Source: Manduca sexta (Eukaryota > Arthropoda > Insecta > Lepidoptera > Sphingidae). From it: a stretch of DNA of 64,000 nt. Shown piece after piece: positions 24,493 through 36,400 of the stretch. Positions within the stretch are counted from its first letter, which is position 1, and every line of letters begins with the position of its first letter. The stretch lies in assembly GCF_014839805.1 (NCBI RefSeq), contig NC_051119.1:9727245-9791244 (forward strand), given 5' to 3'. Both the position numbers and the translations under genes were made by a program. Under the pieces are notes generated by a model. It saw nothing but the letters and a program-made list of their open reading frames with translations, was not told the origin of the DNA and did not search any database.

Positions 24493-27400
24493 CTGCGGGG
24501 TACACATTCTTATACTCGACAAACGCATGCATACTCTTTGTGTCATCTTTGGCGTTCATAAATATTGAGTATACCTCAATCATCGATACGTTGCCAGGTT
24601 TTTAAGAAAAAAAAAAAACACAGTAACTCAGACTTACAAAACAATTCATATCATATGAAACTTAAGTCAACCTGTAAGTTGTCCTATCCCTACACTGTCC
24701 TATACCTCCTTGTCCTGTCACTACACTGTGAGACGATACTCATGGGCTAACCAGAATTACTAATATAAACTAAAAATATCCATATTAAAAGATCCGAAAA
24801 AAAAGGAATAAGTCGGAAAAGTGACTTACTGTACCCGATGATGAGTGGAGTGGAGTCGATAGTATTGAGTAACGAGGGATAATAGCAGTTTTGAATGAAC
24901 TCACATCCAAAAACTGATGATCGACAGGCGCAGGCGCATCGCCCGCGAGCACACGCACGACGCCCTCCTCGCAGCGGCGCGGAGTGCCGCAGAACCGCTC
25001 CTGGCGACTGTACACCGCCGACACCTCCAGCTGCGTCAGACCCTTGCGCAGGCGCACGAAACCGAGCAGATCGTACTGCCATACCCAGTAGCCTGCAACG
25101 GATATTCTTTTAAATGAATGTAAAAAAATTGCGAAATGTTGGAGAAACAGAAATACATTTACAGAATAGATTTTATATTGGGGGTTAAAGATTTCTGGAG
25201 TTCCGCCATTGTCCGTTCGTTAATATAAATGTTTTCTTCTCGTTTTACATGGATTTATTCCAGTTTTTACGGCATAACGTCTAACTACTGTAATATCTCT
25301 AAACACCTCTAAAGCAGTTCCCATTTTCCATATAGCAGAAAAGAAAATATGTTTAAAAAAATGCACATTTAAAGAGTTTCCATTTGCCACATAGCAGATC
25401 TTGGGTAAATATGTTTAAGAAATCTGATATTGTCACCTTGAAGCGATAAAGACAGATTAAATTTTATAAATAATATATGTATTACCGTGTATGACGAGCC
25501 GCTGCAAATGCATGCACTGCCAGCACAGCAGTATGAACGGGTTCACATTGTACGTGTCCTGCTGCAACATAATGCATACTATTAATAAAGTACCAATTTT
25601 TTTAACCTCACGTTTATAGCCTGGCAAGGGTTTCGGACAGTTCAGATATTATTGCATCGATAGAAAAAAATATCTTGACCCACAGTTTATTTTTTTTTTA
25701 TACATATATTATAACACTATAACAGTTGATACTAATGCCATGTTATACAGATTTAATCTTAACCCGTCATGACTTGTCAAACAGCTACGCGTGTGACGGA
25801 AAAATAACCTTATTATGTAGTATATAAGGTTATAATCCCGTGACACACGCAAATGTCATGTAGCTGTCTTGGCTCGCCGGCGAGCCACGAGAGACCAAGA
25901 GTTAACAATTGATTTCAATACATCTATCATGAGCCATTTCATTATGGTTATGCGTGTGGAAGAATCATATTTTACTGTGAACCAAAAAGGGTTATAACTT
26001 TTATTTACAAGTCAGATATGGATTTTATCGCGATTTTTTATATTATAATTTTCTCCCGTAAAATAAAAAAAAAAAATAAAAATGCTTTATTCATCACGTA
26101 GGCGGATATGGTTGCACTTATGATAAGTCAAGGTAATTAATTATAATTTGTTATTTGTTATAACATAAAAAACCGCAATAAACCCCATAAAAAAGTTTTA
26201 TTTTAATATCTAACATTCGCATAGACATAAGAAATCATCAAGTCAGATATGAAACATCAAGTAGTCAATGAAAAAATCATCAGCCTACAACTGGCCACTG
26301 CTGAACATAGGCCTCCTCTAGACCACGCCACGTTGCTCGGTCCTCCGCTCTCCTCATCCAGAGTCCACCGGCGACCTTACGAATATCGTCGGCCTAGCGG
26401 GTCAGACGTGAAATAGAAAAATAAAACGCCATAATACTAGGTCAGCGGTTCGCTGCAGCAGAGAAGTGAACCTGCTGGAGTACGCACCTCGATGAGGTCC
26501 CGGACGGGCCGCACGTGGCGGAGGCCCTCGTCGGCGGAGTCGTAGGGCGCGTCGGCCCACACCAGCTCGCGCAGCGACACCGGGTACCGCCGCGCCACGT
26601 GGCCCAGCAGCGCCGTGTAGATCTACACAAGTTCGGGGCGGTTTTTTAGATTTGTTTCGATTTCTTTCCTGGTATTTAAAATGTTTCTGGTTTAATAAAT
26701 TATGGAAATGTTATTGATTCATACATAAGTTGATTAATCGTATTATTCTAATAAAAAAGCTAGATGAAAGTTTGGAATGGACTGTCGAAGCGAATATCAA
26801 AGAATCACTCTCTAAAGTCTGCTACCACACACTGTCGGTCGTAAGATGTTTGTCTCCGCCTGAATAGCGACCACTACGACGACCACACGATGATAGAGCT
26901 TCTCCTATTATCTAATGGGTCATAAACATTAAAGTAATGCACATACATTATCATAAAAGTAATGCACATACATAAGGGGCCGTTCAAGTATTACGTAACG
27001 CAATTTTTAAAATTTTTGACCCCTCCACCCCGCCTTGTAACGCGCCGTAACATTTTCCTGTACTCTTCCGCCTTCCCTCCAAAAGTTATGTAATTCTAAA
27101 AAAAAAAATTTTTCTAATATTCACAATTATTTTACGAAAGATACTGGAAAAAGCGGCGATAGCCTAGTTGGTTGTGGAACGGTCTGCCGAGACGAATGTC
27201 CGCAGGTTCAAATACCAAGGGCACACACCTCTGATTTTTCTAAATAATTATGTGTGTATTCTTTGTGAATTATGGCTCGCTTTAACGGTGAAGGAAAACA
27301 TCGTGAGGAAACCTGCATACCTGAGAAGTTCTCTATAGGAATTTCGAGGGTGTGTGAAGTCTACCAATCCGCACTAGGCCAGCGTGGTGGACTAAGGCCT

Positions 27401-30400
27401 AATCCCTCTCAGTAGTAGAAGAGGCCCGTGCCCAACAGTGGGACAGTATATAATACAGGGCTGATATTATTATTATTATTACTGGAAAGTCGCTAAAATA
27501 ACTTTTGTTATTGTTTTAAATAAATAAACAATGTTACATAACGCTTTGTACGAAACACCCTCCCGCGCCTATAACGCATCATAACGTTTTACAAGCCCCC
27601 CCCCCCCCTCCCCCCTCCAAATTGCGTTACGTAATACTTGAACGGCCCCTAATTATGTACAAAACACGTACGCAAGTGTAAAACCAATGTTGGCCAATGT
27701 AATGTTAGTGAATCGTGTTCGGAGATCAGCCTGTGTATATCCAGTTTTGAGAAGGCCGGCATAATTGTCTCGACTGGCGAGGGGTAACCATTTCTCATCT
27801 CTCGGCACTATTTGGATCCTAGTCCACTTATCGTTAGGTGCAGTGGGGTCATTTTAAAAAATAAATATAGAAAGTCCAAAGGCGTAAATTTAAAAAAATA
27901 AATATAGAAAGTCCAAAGGCGTAAATTTAAAAAAATAAATATAGAAAGTCCAAAGGCGTAAATTTAAAAAAATAAATATAGAAAGTCCAAAGGCGTAAAT
28001 TTAAAAAAATAAATATAGAAAGTCCAAAGGCGTAAAGCTACATTCTACTCCCGCCGCCACCAAGGGTGTTCTTGGGCATGCATTTGGTCTTAAAACCCAT
28101 CAGTTTTAAACAATATCAGATACTTACAGATTTACAAAACATGACTTTGATGGAGGTTAGCGGGAGCCCCTCCACTAGTACGTTCTCGATCACGTCGTTG
28201 AATTTCCTGAACGGCATCGCAATCTGTAACGTACGAAACTTCTTACTTTAGTTTATAAATGCGAATTTTCGTATAAATTCATCATCATCATCATCACCCC
28301 GTTGCAGTCCACTGCTGGACATAGGCCTCTCCCAAGGTACGCCACAGAGCCCGGTCTGCTGCTTTATGCATCCGGTCGTTGCCGGCCCTCTTGTGCAAGT
28401 CATCCCGCCATCTGGCCAGAGGGCATCCCAAGCTACGTTTGCCAAGACGTGGTCTCCACTCCAGAACAAGCTTACTTCAGCGGTTATCAGTTCTGCGACA
28501 TATGTGGCCGGCCCATTGCCACTTCAACCGACTATAAATTCTTAGATGTTTTAAAAACTTTATTGATTAAATTGTGTACGGAGGCAGACTATATCCTGGC
28601 TTAACATATATGATACTAGCTTTTGCTCGCGACTTTGCCCGTGTAAAGTAGTTGTCCGGGATAAAAGTCCACCTATATGTTTTCCCGGGATAAAATACTT
28701 TCTTCACCTTGGGAAGCTTATAAGCTACTGCTTACAACCCGGGATAGTAGAGAAAGTAGCTTATAACCTTCCCAGGGTCTTAAACTATCTCCATACCAAG
28801 TTTTATAAAAATCCGTTGAGTACATTTTGAGAAAGTCGATAACATACAGACAGACACAAAAGGGAGCTTTGTTTTATATGTATAGATTAACCCGGGAATT
28901 TGTTCTTTAATATGTTTTTAAGATAGATGGCGCTAGGGATCACTAGAATAATTGAAAAATTTTGTAGCAGAAAATTCTTTCCTGACAAAGTCACTAGCAA
29001 AACCAACTTTTCATAAATAACTCAATTGGTATAAAAAAAAACACCAAGTATTTTTATGGGTTTTTTATAGCACATGAGTCCCATTCACCCCACTCACAAT
29101 GTTCACAGCCACGTCCAGCTCCCTGGGGTAGAGCTTCTGCAGCCGATGCCAGTCGATCGGCTTGAGGTTCAGTTGCTTCTTGTACACGATGTTCAAGGAC
29201 AACTGACGGAAGTTGTTCAGTCGGGACAGCGTCTCCAGCGTCGACGTGTCTATCCGTTCGTAGTCTACGATTATGTGCTGGAATTTGAAAATATTATATA
29301 CATTGTAGCCAGTGTAACTACTGGACATAAGACTTAAAATCTCATGTCTCGGGATGGCGAGTGGAATACCAAACAATACTTTGTAATTCAAGGTGTTGGT
29401 GTTTCTACTGTTTATGAGCGGTCGTAGCGCTTACCATGGCGAACGACAAGCTCGTCATGTCATTCAGAGCAATAAATAAAAGAAATATATATTATATAAA
29501 TGCAACTGGCAGTACTGACGCTGTAAATATGCAGGAGAATTCAAACCAATTTCAAAAGAAAAGAGGTGGTTCTTAATTCGTGAATGTATTTTTTTCTTTA
29601 TTTATTTAAGGGAGCAAACGATCGATAGGGAAAAAATATCGAAAGCAACCCATCTCTATGCTCCTTGGTCTTTCTGATGTTCATGGGAGATGATCAGTTA
29701 CCATTAGGTGTACCGCATGCTCGTTAGCCCCTTATATCATAAAAAATCGAACTCAACGACTAGCATTTGTGTTCCTTTTGCCACATTCGAGGGACGCTGT
29801 ACACAAACAAAATAATCCCTAACAGTTCTTTTTTTGTTTTTTGGATATCGGATCTCGCAGTCAACACCGGAGGAAACGTACGAATTAGATACTGAAATCT
29901 CCCGGCTTAGCTACTACAGGGCCCTGGAGGAGTCGGGAGGGGATAGCTGAAAATGAAGTGTGGGGGGGAGAAGGAAACCTTAGGATGCGAGGAAGGGAGA
30001 AGGCCGGGAAATGTTCGCGAGCCATTATAGGCCTCAATGTGAGTTGGCAACCATGAGGTAAACACACTTAACTGTGTGCCTAAGGCTGTACAAATATCCC
30101 CCCGTGCATGGGCGTGCATTCGGTGTGGAGACAGCGCACAAGAATTACCTCGGTGGGGAATTCCTTACATTTGAATACAGTCACACGTACCTTTAAAGCG
30201 GAGAATGCCATGATGCCAATGTTGTTTTGCGACAGCACCGCGTCGGCGGGCGAGTTGACGCCACTGAACGACAGAGGGCGCGAGTAGTACTCTATCTGCT
30301 TGTGCTGGAAAAAAATAAATTTTTAAAGATGGGAAATTATGGTTGGTATTACGAATAACCAAGGACGCTTGTTAACTGTGACCACTCACCACCATACAAT

Positions 30401-33400
30401 AAAATAGACAGCTAATAAAAAATGGTCACTTATAAACGTACCAACAGTTAATCTATACTAATATATACAGCTGAAGAGTTTGTTTGAACGTGGTAATCTC
30501 AAGAATTACTAAGCCGATCTTTTCACTAATGTGAAGCATTACTCTAGAGTGCACTAGATTGTTTTTGGGAAATTGATCTTTTAGGAACAAAAAAAATTAT
30601 GAAATACGATAGAAATTCACTTAGATGTTAACATAATATATGAATATTTAAGTTTGTATAAATTAACACAGGCTACAAAATAAATCATTAACACAATTTT
30701 AAATTTATTAACCAAGCATAGATCACATAATAATACATTTTAGTAAAACAATTTGTCAAGACTATCTTTTAGAATTTTAAAGGCTTGTGTAGAATCAAAA
30801 TCTGGCACAAAAAATTGCAAAAAAAAAAAACATTCAAATATAAATCAATTTAAAAAAAAATTCCGAGCGGAATAAATCCTTTAATCGATTTCGCCAACAT
30901 TACGTTATCATGACTGATGTGATGACGAAGTCTCGCACGAGTTTACAAACATTCAGGCCTTGATTATGCACGCATAATACACGTAATAGTTTAGCTAATA
31001 ATTACGCAAGACTAATGACACCCATACTCACAAACTTTACTTAGATAAGTGTAAAGATTTGCTATGAGAAGTATTCTTCGATAGAACAAATCGCTACACA
31101 GTGCGCGTACGCATGCAAAGAAAGGGCCCTTGTTATTGGTTACTTGTGGTGGGACTACACTTCAGTTGCCGGATAGAAAAAAAAATTACAAAAAATCCCT
31201 AAGGTGCATATTCTAAGACCGGATAAGGAGTAAGATCGTATAACGCAAAAATATCGCGTAACTCTGATTAGTTTTTAGTTTCAGCCACATAGGTTCCGAC
31301 TTCCGACGCCATTTCTTTGCGTCGCCGTGTTTACTACATCTAATGTTACAACCAAAAACATGTGTGTTCCATGTAGTGAAACAAAGAGGTGGATTTCTCT
31401 CTTCTTAACACTGATTCAGACTTCTACTTGCTTTTGTGAACCTCATCATCCAAGCTTTAGATTGAATAAAAAGCCGGTATCATTTAAATTTAGTTTTTTA
31501 CTGATGGTAGGTCTATCATATGTGAGAGTCCGTCTGGGGAGATACCATCGCAATGTCTATTTCTGCTGCCAAGCAGCATTGAGTAGTCACTGTTGTGTTC
31601 CAGTTAGAAGGACATTGTAGCCAGTGTAACTACTAAATTTCTCAGAATGTAGAGCGCAATGGAATACCAAACAATACTGTGTAATTCAAGATGTTGAATG
31701 GTGTTTCTACAGTTTATGGTCGGTCGTATCGCTTACCATCAGGCGAACGGTTAGCTCGTCTCGTCAATCAAAGCAATAAAATATTATCTATAATTATGTA
31801 CTCACTGTATATCTGTCGTGGTCATTCTTGCCAGTGTCCAGCTCACAGCCTAGGTACGCTAACTTTTTCAAAGTGTTCGCGTGTTTGAACACCAACGTTT
31901 CTGTTAATATTCTGGAACATACAAACATCGTATTAAGCATTAGTCCTGAATGTATATTTTAAAAGTTCTTAGTTCTTGATTTAAAATTTAACCATAGATG
32001 AGAAAAATAGTTGCTACGTAACTTTAAAAAAAAGGTAAAGTTTATAAATAATTGATTATATTGAAATAAATCGAAATTACACTATTTTTCGGACTTTATC
32101 ACAGTTTTTCTAATTATGATTTTCCCCCTGTTTTTGACTTTCGCAGACATTGCAGTGTTCATAATCCAGGGGGGGGGGCTGTGGGGTGTTCCTCGTTGAC
32201 TCATTGAATATAATATTTATATTATATATCATATAATTATATTACACATAATGTTCCATTTTGTTCCTACTTTCATAGATCGAATCAAAAAACTTCAATT
32301 TACTTTTCTTTAAGTTTATAAGCCCACACAAAAATTTTCGAAAACAAATATTTTTTTCTATAATATATAGTTTAATTGTATAGAGCTTCTAGTTTACTCG
32401 GAAAATTATCCATTTCCTAAGCGGTAGACAGATAATATTTATTCGATTGCAGTGATTAAGTAACATACAAACTAGTCAGTTGTGATATTTAGATAACGAC
32501 ATCGTACCACAAAAAAGTAGTTAAGTATCATCGATTTAAAGATATTAAGCGATAAGAGCTTAATAATGCGTTTTTAATATCATACTTTTTTTTTATTCTT
32601 GCGCGAAGTGTCCCCTCTGCACCTGATTGTAAGTGATGTGGGGACTAATACAATGTCCAGTAGAATGCTACAACTACAATTTATTATTTTATATATAAAA
32701 ATTTTATATTAAACTAGTTCTAACTTCGAACCTAACTTAATACTGGTATTTTCACTAGTTCTAGAAAAACTTGTTGAGGATTGAAAATAGGGATATTGTT
32801 TATTAAAATTTCTTGGTTAATTTGAACAAAATAATCACCTTCCATAAAGAAACGTTAACATATATTATGTATTATAACAACTGAACTTTAACCTCGGTTG
32901 AACAATTTAACTGAATCTTTGCGACAAAACGTGTTTTGTCTAATTAGCACTAGGCTACACTTGTATTCATTTTTTATTAATTCTAGTTGTAACAAAGCCA
33001 TTTAGTAAAAACTCGCTTAAAGTAGAGAAAATGCGTTGTAACTAAAAACGGGTTCTTAGGAGCCGTTCAAGTATAACGTAACGCATTTTTTGAAGATTTT
33101 TAACCCCCCTACCCCCATGGAACGCGCCGTAACGTTTTACTGTAAGACCAAACAAAAATTATGTAATTCTAAAGTGACATTTTTTTTTGTAATATTCACT
33201 ATTATTTTACGCAAAATACCGGAAAGTCGCTAAAATACCTTTGATATTGTTTTAAAATAAAAAAACAATGTTACATAACGATTTGTACGAGAACCAAAAA
33301 TTGCGTTACGTAATACTAGAACGACCCCTAACTGTGACATATACACTCTTCTCCATAGTTGTTTCCTTAAGGCGATACCTCAAGGTCCATTTTCATACAT

Positions 33401-36400
33401 TTTGTTTCACCTTTAATCTGGGTAACTAAACAAGTATTGGCAAGTAAAGAATTTAAATTCACGTCTAGTTAGTGATTAGTTCTCGCAGTTGAAAGAAAAA
33501 CGTAAAAATAATTAATAATCATGGATATTTCGGCCTTTAAAATTGAATATGACGAAATGGACCTTGAGGTATTGCCTTAAACATTTTTAAGAATAAAAAA
33601 ATGTGAAAAAATACACAAAAGTTACCTCTTCAGTTTAACAACGGATATGTGTTGACTCCGCACGTAGCTTGGTCCTATGAATATTATTTCGCTTAACTTT
33701 ACGGAATCAAAAAATCTGGAAAAAGAAAAACATATTATTGATTTCAGTTTCTACACATACGTATACAAAATTAAAAGTATAATTAATTATTCGTTTTTTA
33801 TTTATTAGGCTCAAAGACATCACTACATAGTATAAAACAAAGTCGCTTTCTCTGTCCCTATGTCCCTTTGTATGCTTAAATCTTTAAAACTACGCAACGG
33901 ATTTTGATGCGGTTTTTTTAATAGATAGAGTGATTCAAGAGGAAGGTTTATATGTATAATAACATCCATTAAATAGTGGAGAAATACTGTTATTTTGTTA
34001 TGTTATACCCGTGCGAAGCCAGAGGGGGCCGCTATGTTTTCATATACAACGTTCACAGTTTTTCTGTAGTGTATTTAGTATCAGCATTGCACCCGTGTGA
34101 AGCCGGGGCGGGTCGCTAGTTACACTATATAGTTAGTTATAGGCTGGACATGAGGGCCAAATTTTTGATCCAAAAGTTTTTTTTTTATGGCAAATAGTGC
34201 CGATGTCGACAATTCTGCCAATGTCAAATGTGCGATGAGTACTCGTGTGTTTTAGCGTTTGATATACAGCATTGAATGCTGAGATTGAATGCAGTCTTAA
34301 AAAAAAAAAATTACACTGATAGTGTGTATCGGTACCTCTGAACCAAGTGTATTAGATAACAGCGACGTGATTATGCTCCGAAAGTTATTACTAATTGTTA
34401 ATAAGTCGCTGTCTTATTTGAAATGTCCGAATGACAAGATGTCACAGCGTCCTTAGATATTAATACAACAATGATATATTTACAGAAAATATGCTAACAT
34501 AAGCATTAAAAACATCAAAAAAATATGAAATATTTTACATTGATGTTTTGCTATTTCACAGTAGATTGAGTAACCATCACATAAGCGCAAAATTTTTGTA
34601 TGACAATCTTCCCAATATACGCTATATTTATATATAGCGTATATTGGGAAGATTGTATATTCCAAGATTATTCTTAGAAGTGTTTGTTTAGGAGTTAATT
34701 TCTTGGAAGACTTCAACGTAAGGGGCGGCTTATGATGAATCTTACTATGTAAAAGAATAACTTGTTACATTTAGTACACGTTCCCAGATCGATTTTAGAA
34801 AATGACGTCATTAGATTTATCAAAATAATCTAAACCTTATATAATAATTTATAGTGTTGGTTCTCCTTAAAACAACGACTCATTTGACATCATCGATTTG
34901 GCATACAGTAATTCCTTAGAAGTAATTCACGCCCTTTTAAAATCAAATGCCTACGTAAAAGATAAGCCTAAGGCATTTCATTTTGAACTTTAAATATAAG
35001 CCTCAAGCGTCGATATTACAATTAACACGTCATCGGATACATCGATTATGTTTTGTAACAATATTTACTTTAGTTAAGAACGCAATAATATTATTGCAAT
35101 TCAACGCAAAACTGTCGTAGTCAAAACAATAGGCTCAGGATATCAATACATATTATAAAACTAAGTCCCCAAAAACCGTCTCTATGTGATCGATTTTCAC
35201 AAAATCTACTGAACGGATTTTTGTACGGTTTTTACCAAAAGATAGTGCAATTCTTGATGAAGGTTTAGGTTAATAGTACATTACGGTGTTATGTAAATTG
35301 ACTGAAATATACCGATTACTGTTGAAGAGGTCGCGTGGTTGTATAAAATCTCGTGGGTCGGGATTCACACGGGAAAAACTTTGTGACACACTGATTTATA
35401 AAACAAAGACCCAACCGCGTCTGTGTTTGAACGCGATAAACTCATAAACTACCCGGATTTCGATGGAATTTGGTATGGAGGTAGCTCGACACCCTGGGAA
35501 AAACATAGGCTACTTTTATATGGAAAATATAAAGCGCGACTTTATATCTTCCGGGGAAAACTTGTTCGTGCGAACGAAGCCGCAAGCAAAAGCTTGTTAA
35601 TAAACGCACGAATGACAAACAAGACGCCTTTTCTCAGAACACTGTTTTTTGTCGGGTATCCAATGTCATATTTTGTAACGATACGAGACGACAATCTGTC
35701 GGAAGACGCATCTCAGTTTACCGCTTGAATTGTAATTCGTACGTAACACACGCGCAAGAGCAGTATGTTTACTTTTTAAAAACGCCTTTTATAATGACTA
35801 CTATGTTTACGCAAAGGTTATAAATTGGAGTGAAATTATTTTAGGGATTTTATCTCGGTTCGATCGATCAGTCTTTGAAACGTCGGTAGAAAATTATGAT
35901 ACATAAAACCGCGAACAAATCCGAACATATATGCCTTTTATTTTTAATCAGCGACCATTTTTAACCATGTTGCTTATTTGTAACTGGTTATATTTCATAC
36001 ACTGCCTGACTGCCTCGGTGGCGTAGTTACTAGTTGTATTGCATGTCCGGTACAATAGCGCTCTGAGGTCCTGGGTTCGAATCCCGGGTCGGGCAAAGTG
36101 ATATTCGGGTTTTTCTGCTCAGTATCAGCCCGGAGTCTGGAATTTGTGCCCGATATGGCGATAGGCTCGCCCCCCTATCACATCATGGGACGGAACATAC
36201 TTGGCGAAAAGTGGGTGCCCTAGTTGCGCCTCTGCATACCTCTTCGGGGATAAATGCGTAATGTTGTGTATGTTGTGTGTGTATGTGTATATTTCATACA
36301 TACAGGCAAAGCATCTTACCTTCTACCGTTTTTAGGTGCTTGCATAAATGTATCAATCCCATTTTGCATATTAAGACTTGTGCCCCTTGCAATAAGGAAT

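Larger units (their letters stand above)
20100..24590. promoter_or_regulatory. Cluster of ATCGAT / TATCGATA motifs
   Basis: I count about 22 ATCGAT in 4.5 kb by eye, for example at 20103, 20266, 20684, 21022, 21045, 21379, 21532, 22442, 22829, 22839, 23381, 23529, 23549 and 24029. Chance at this base composition predicts one or two. TATCGATA is the DREF site and CGATA the BEAF-32 core in Drosophila. No protein-coding signal lies in the stretch. Confidence 0.5.

Noticed and set aside
24281..24583. Open frames on both strands over the last FBXO33 exon (glycine- and histidine-run peptides)
   Set aside because: They are shadows of the GC-rich exon 11 and of the adjacent ggt repeat.
25781..25900. 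Small MITE with acagctac ends and a ggctcgccggcgagcc palindrome
   Set aside because: The mirrored ends are short and imperfect, and no second copy occurs in the window to confirm borders.
28302..28604. 100-codon plus-strand open frame
   Set aside because: It is antisense to an RTE-like LINE C terminus on the minus strand.
35423..35728. 101-codon plus-strand open frame
   Set aside because: It lies over a reversed retroelement tail of family A.
36007..36095. A tRNA gene
   Set aside because: The box A and box B belong to a SINE head: the same head and body recur at 5690, 10355 and 54946, and the acceptor stem does not close.
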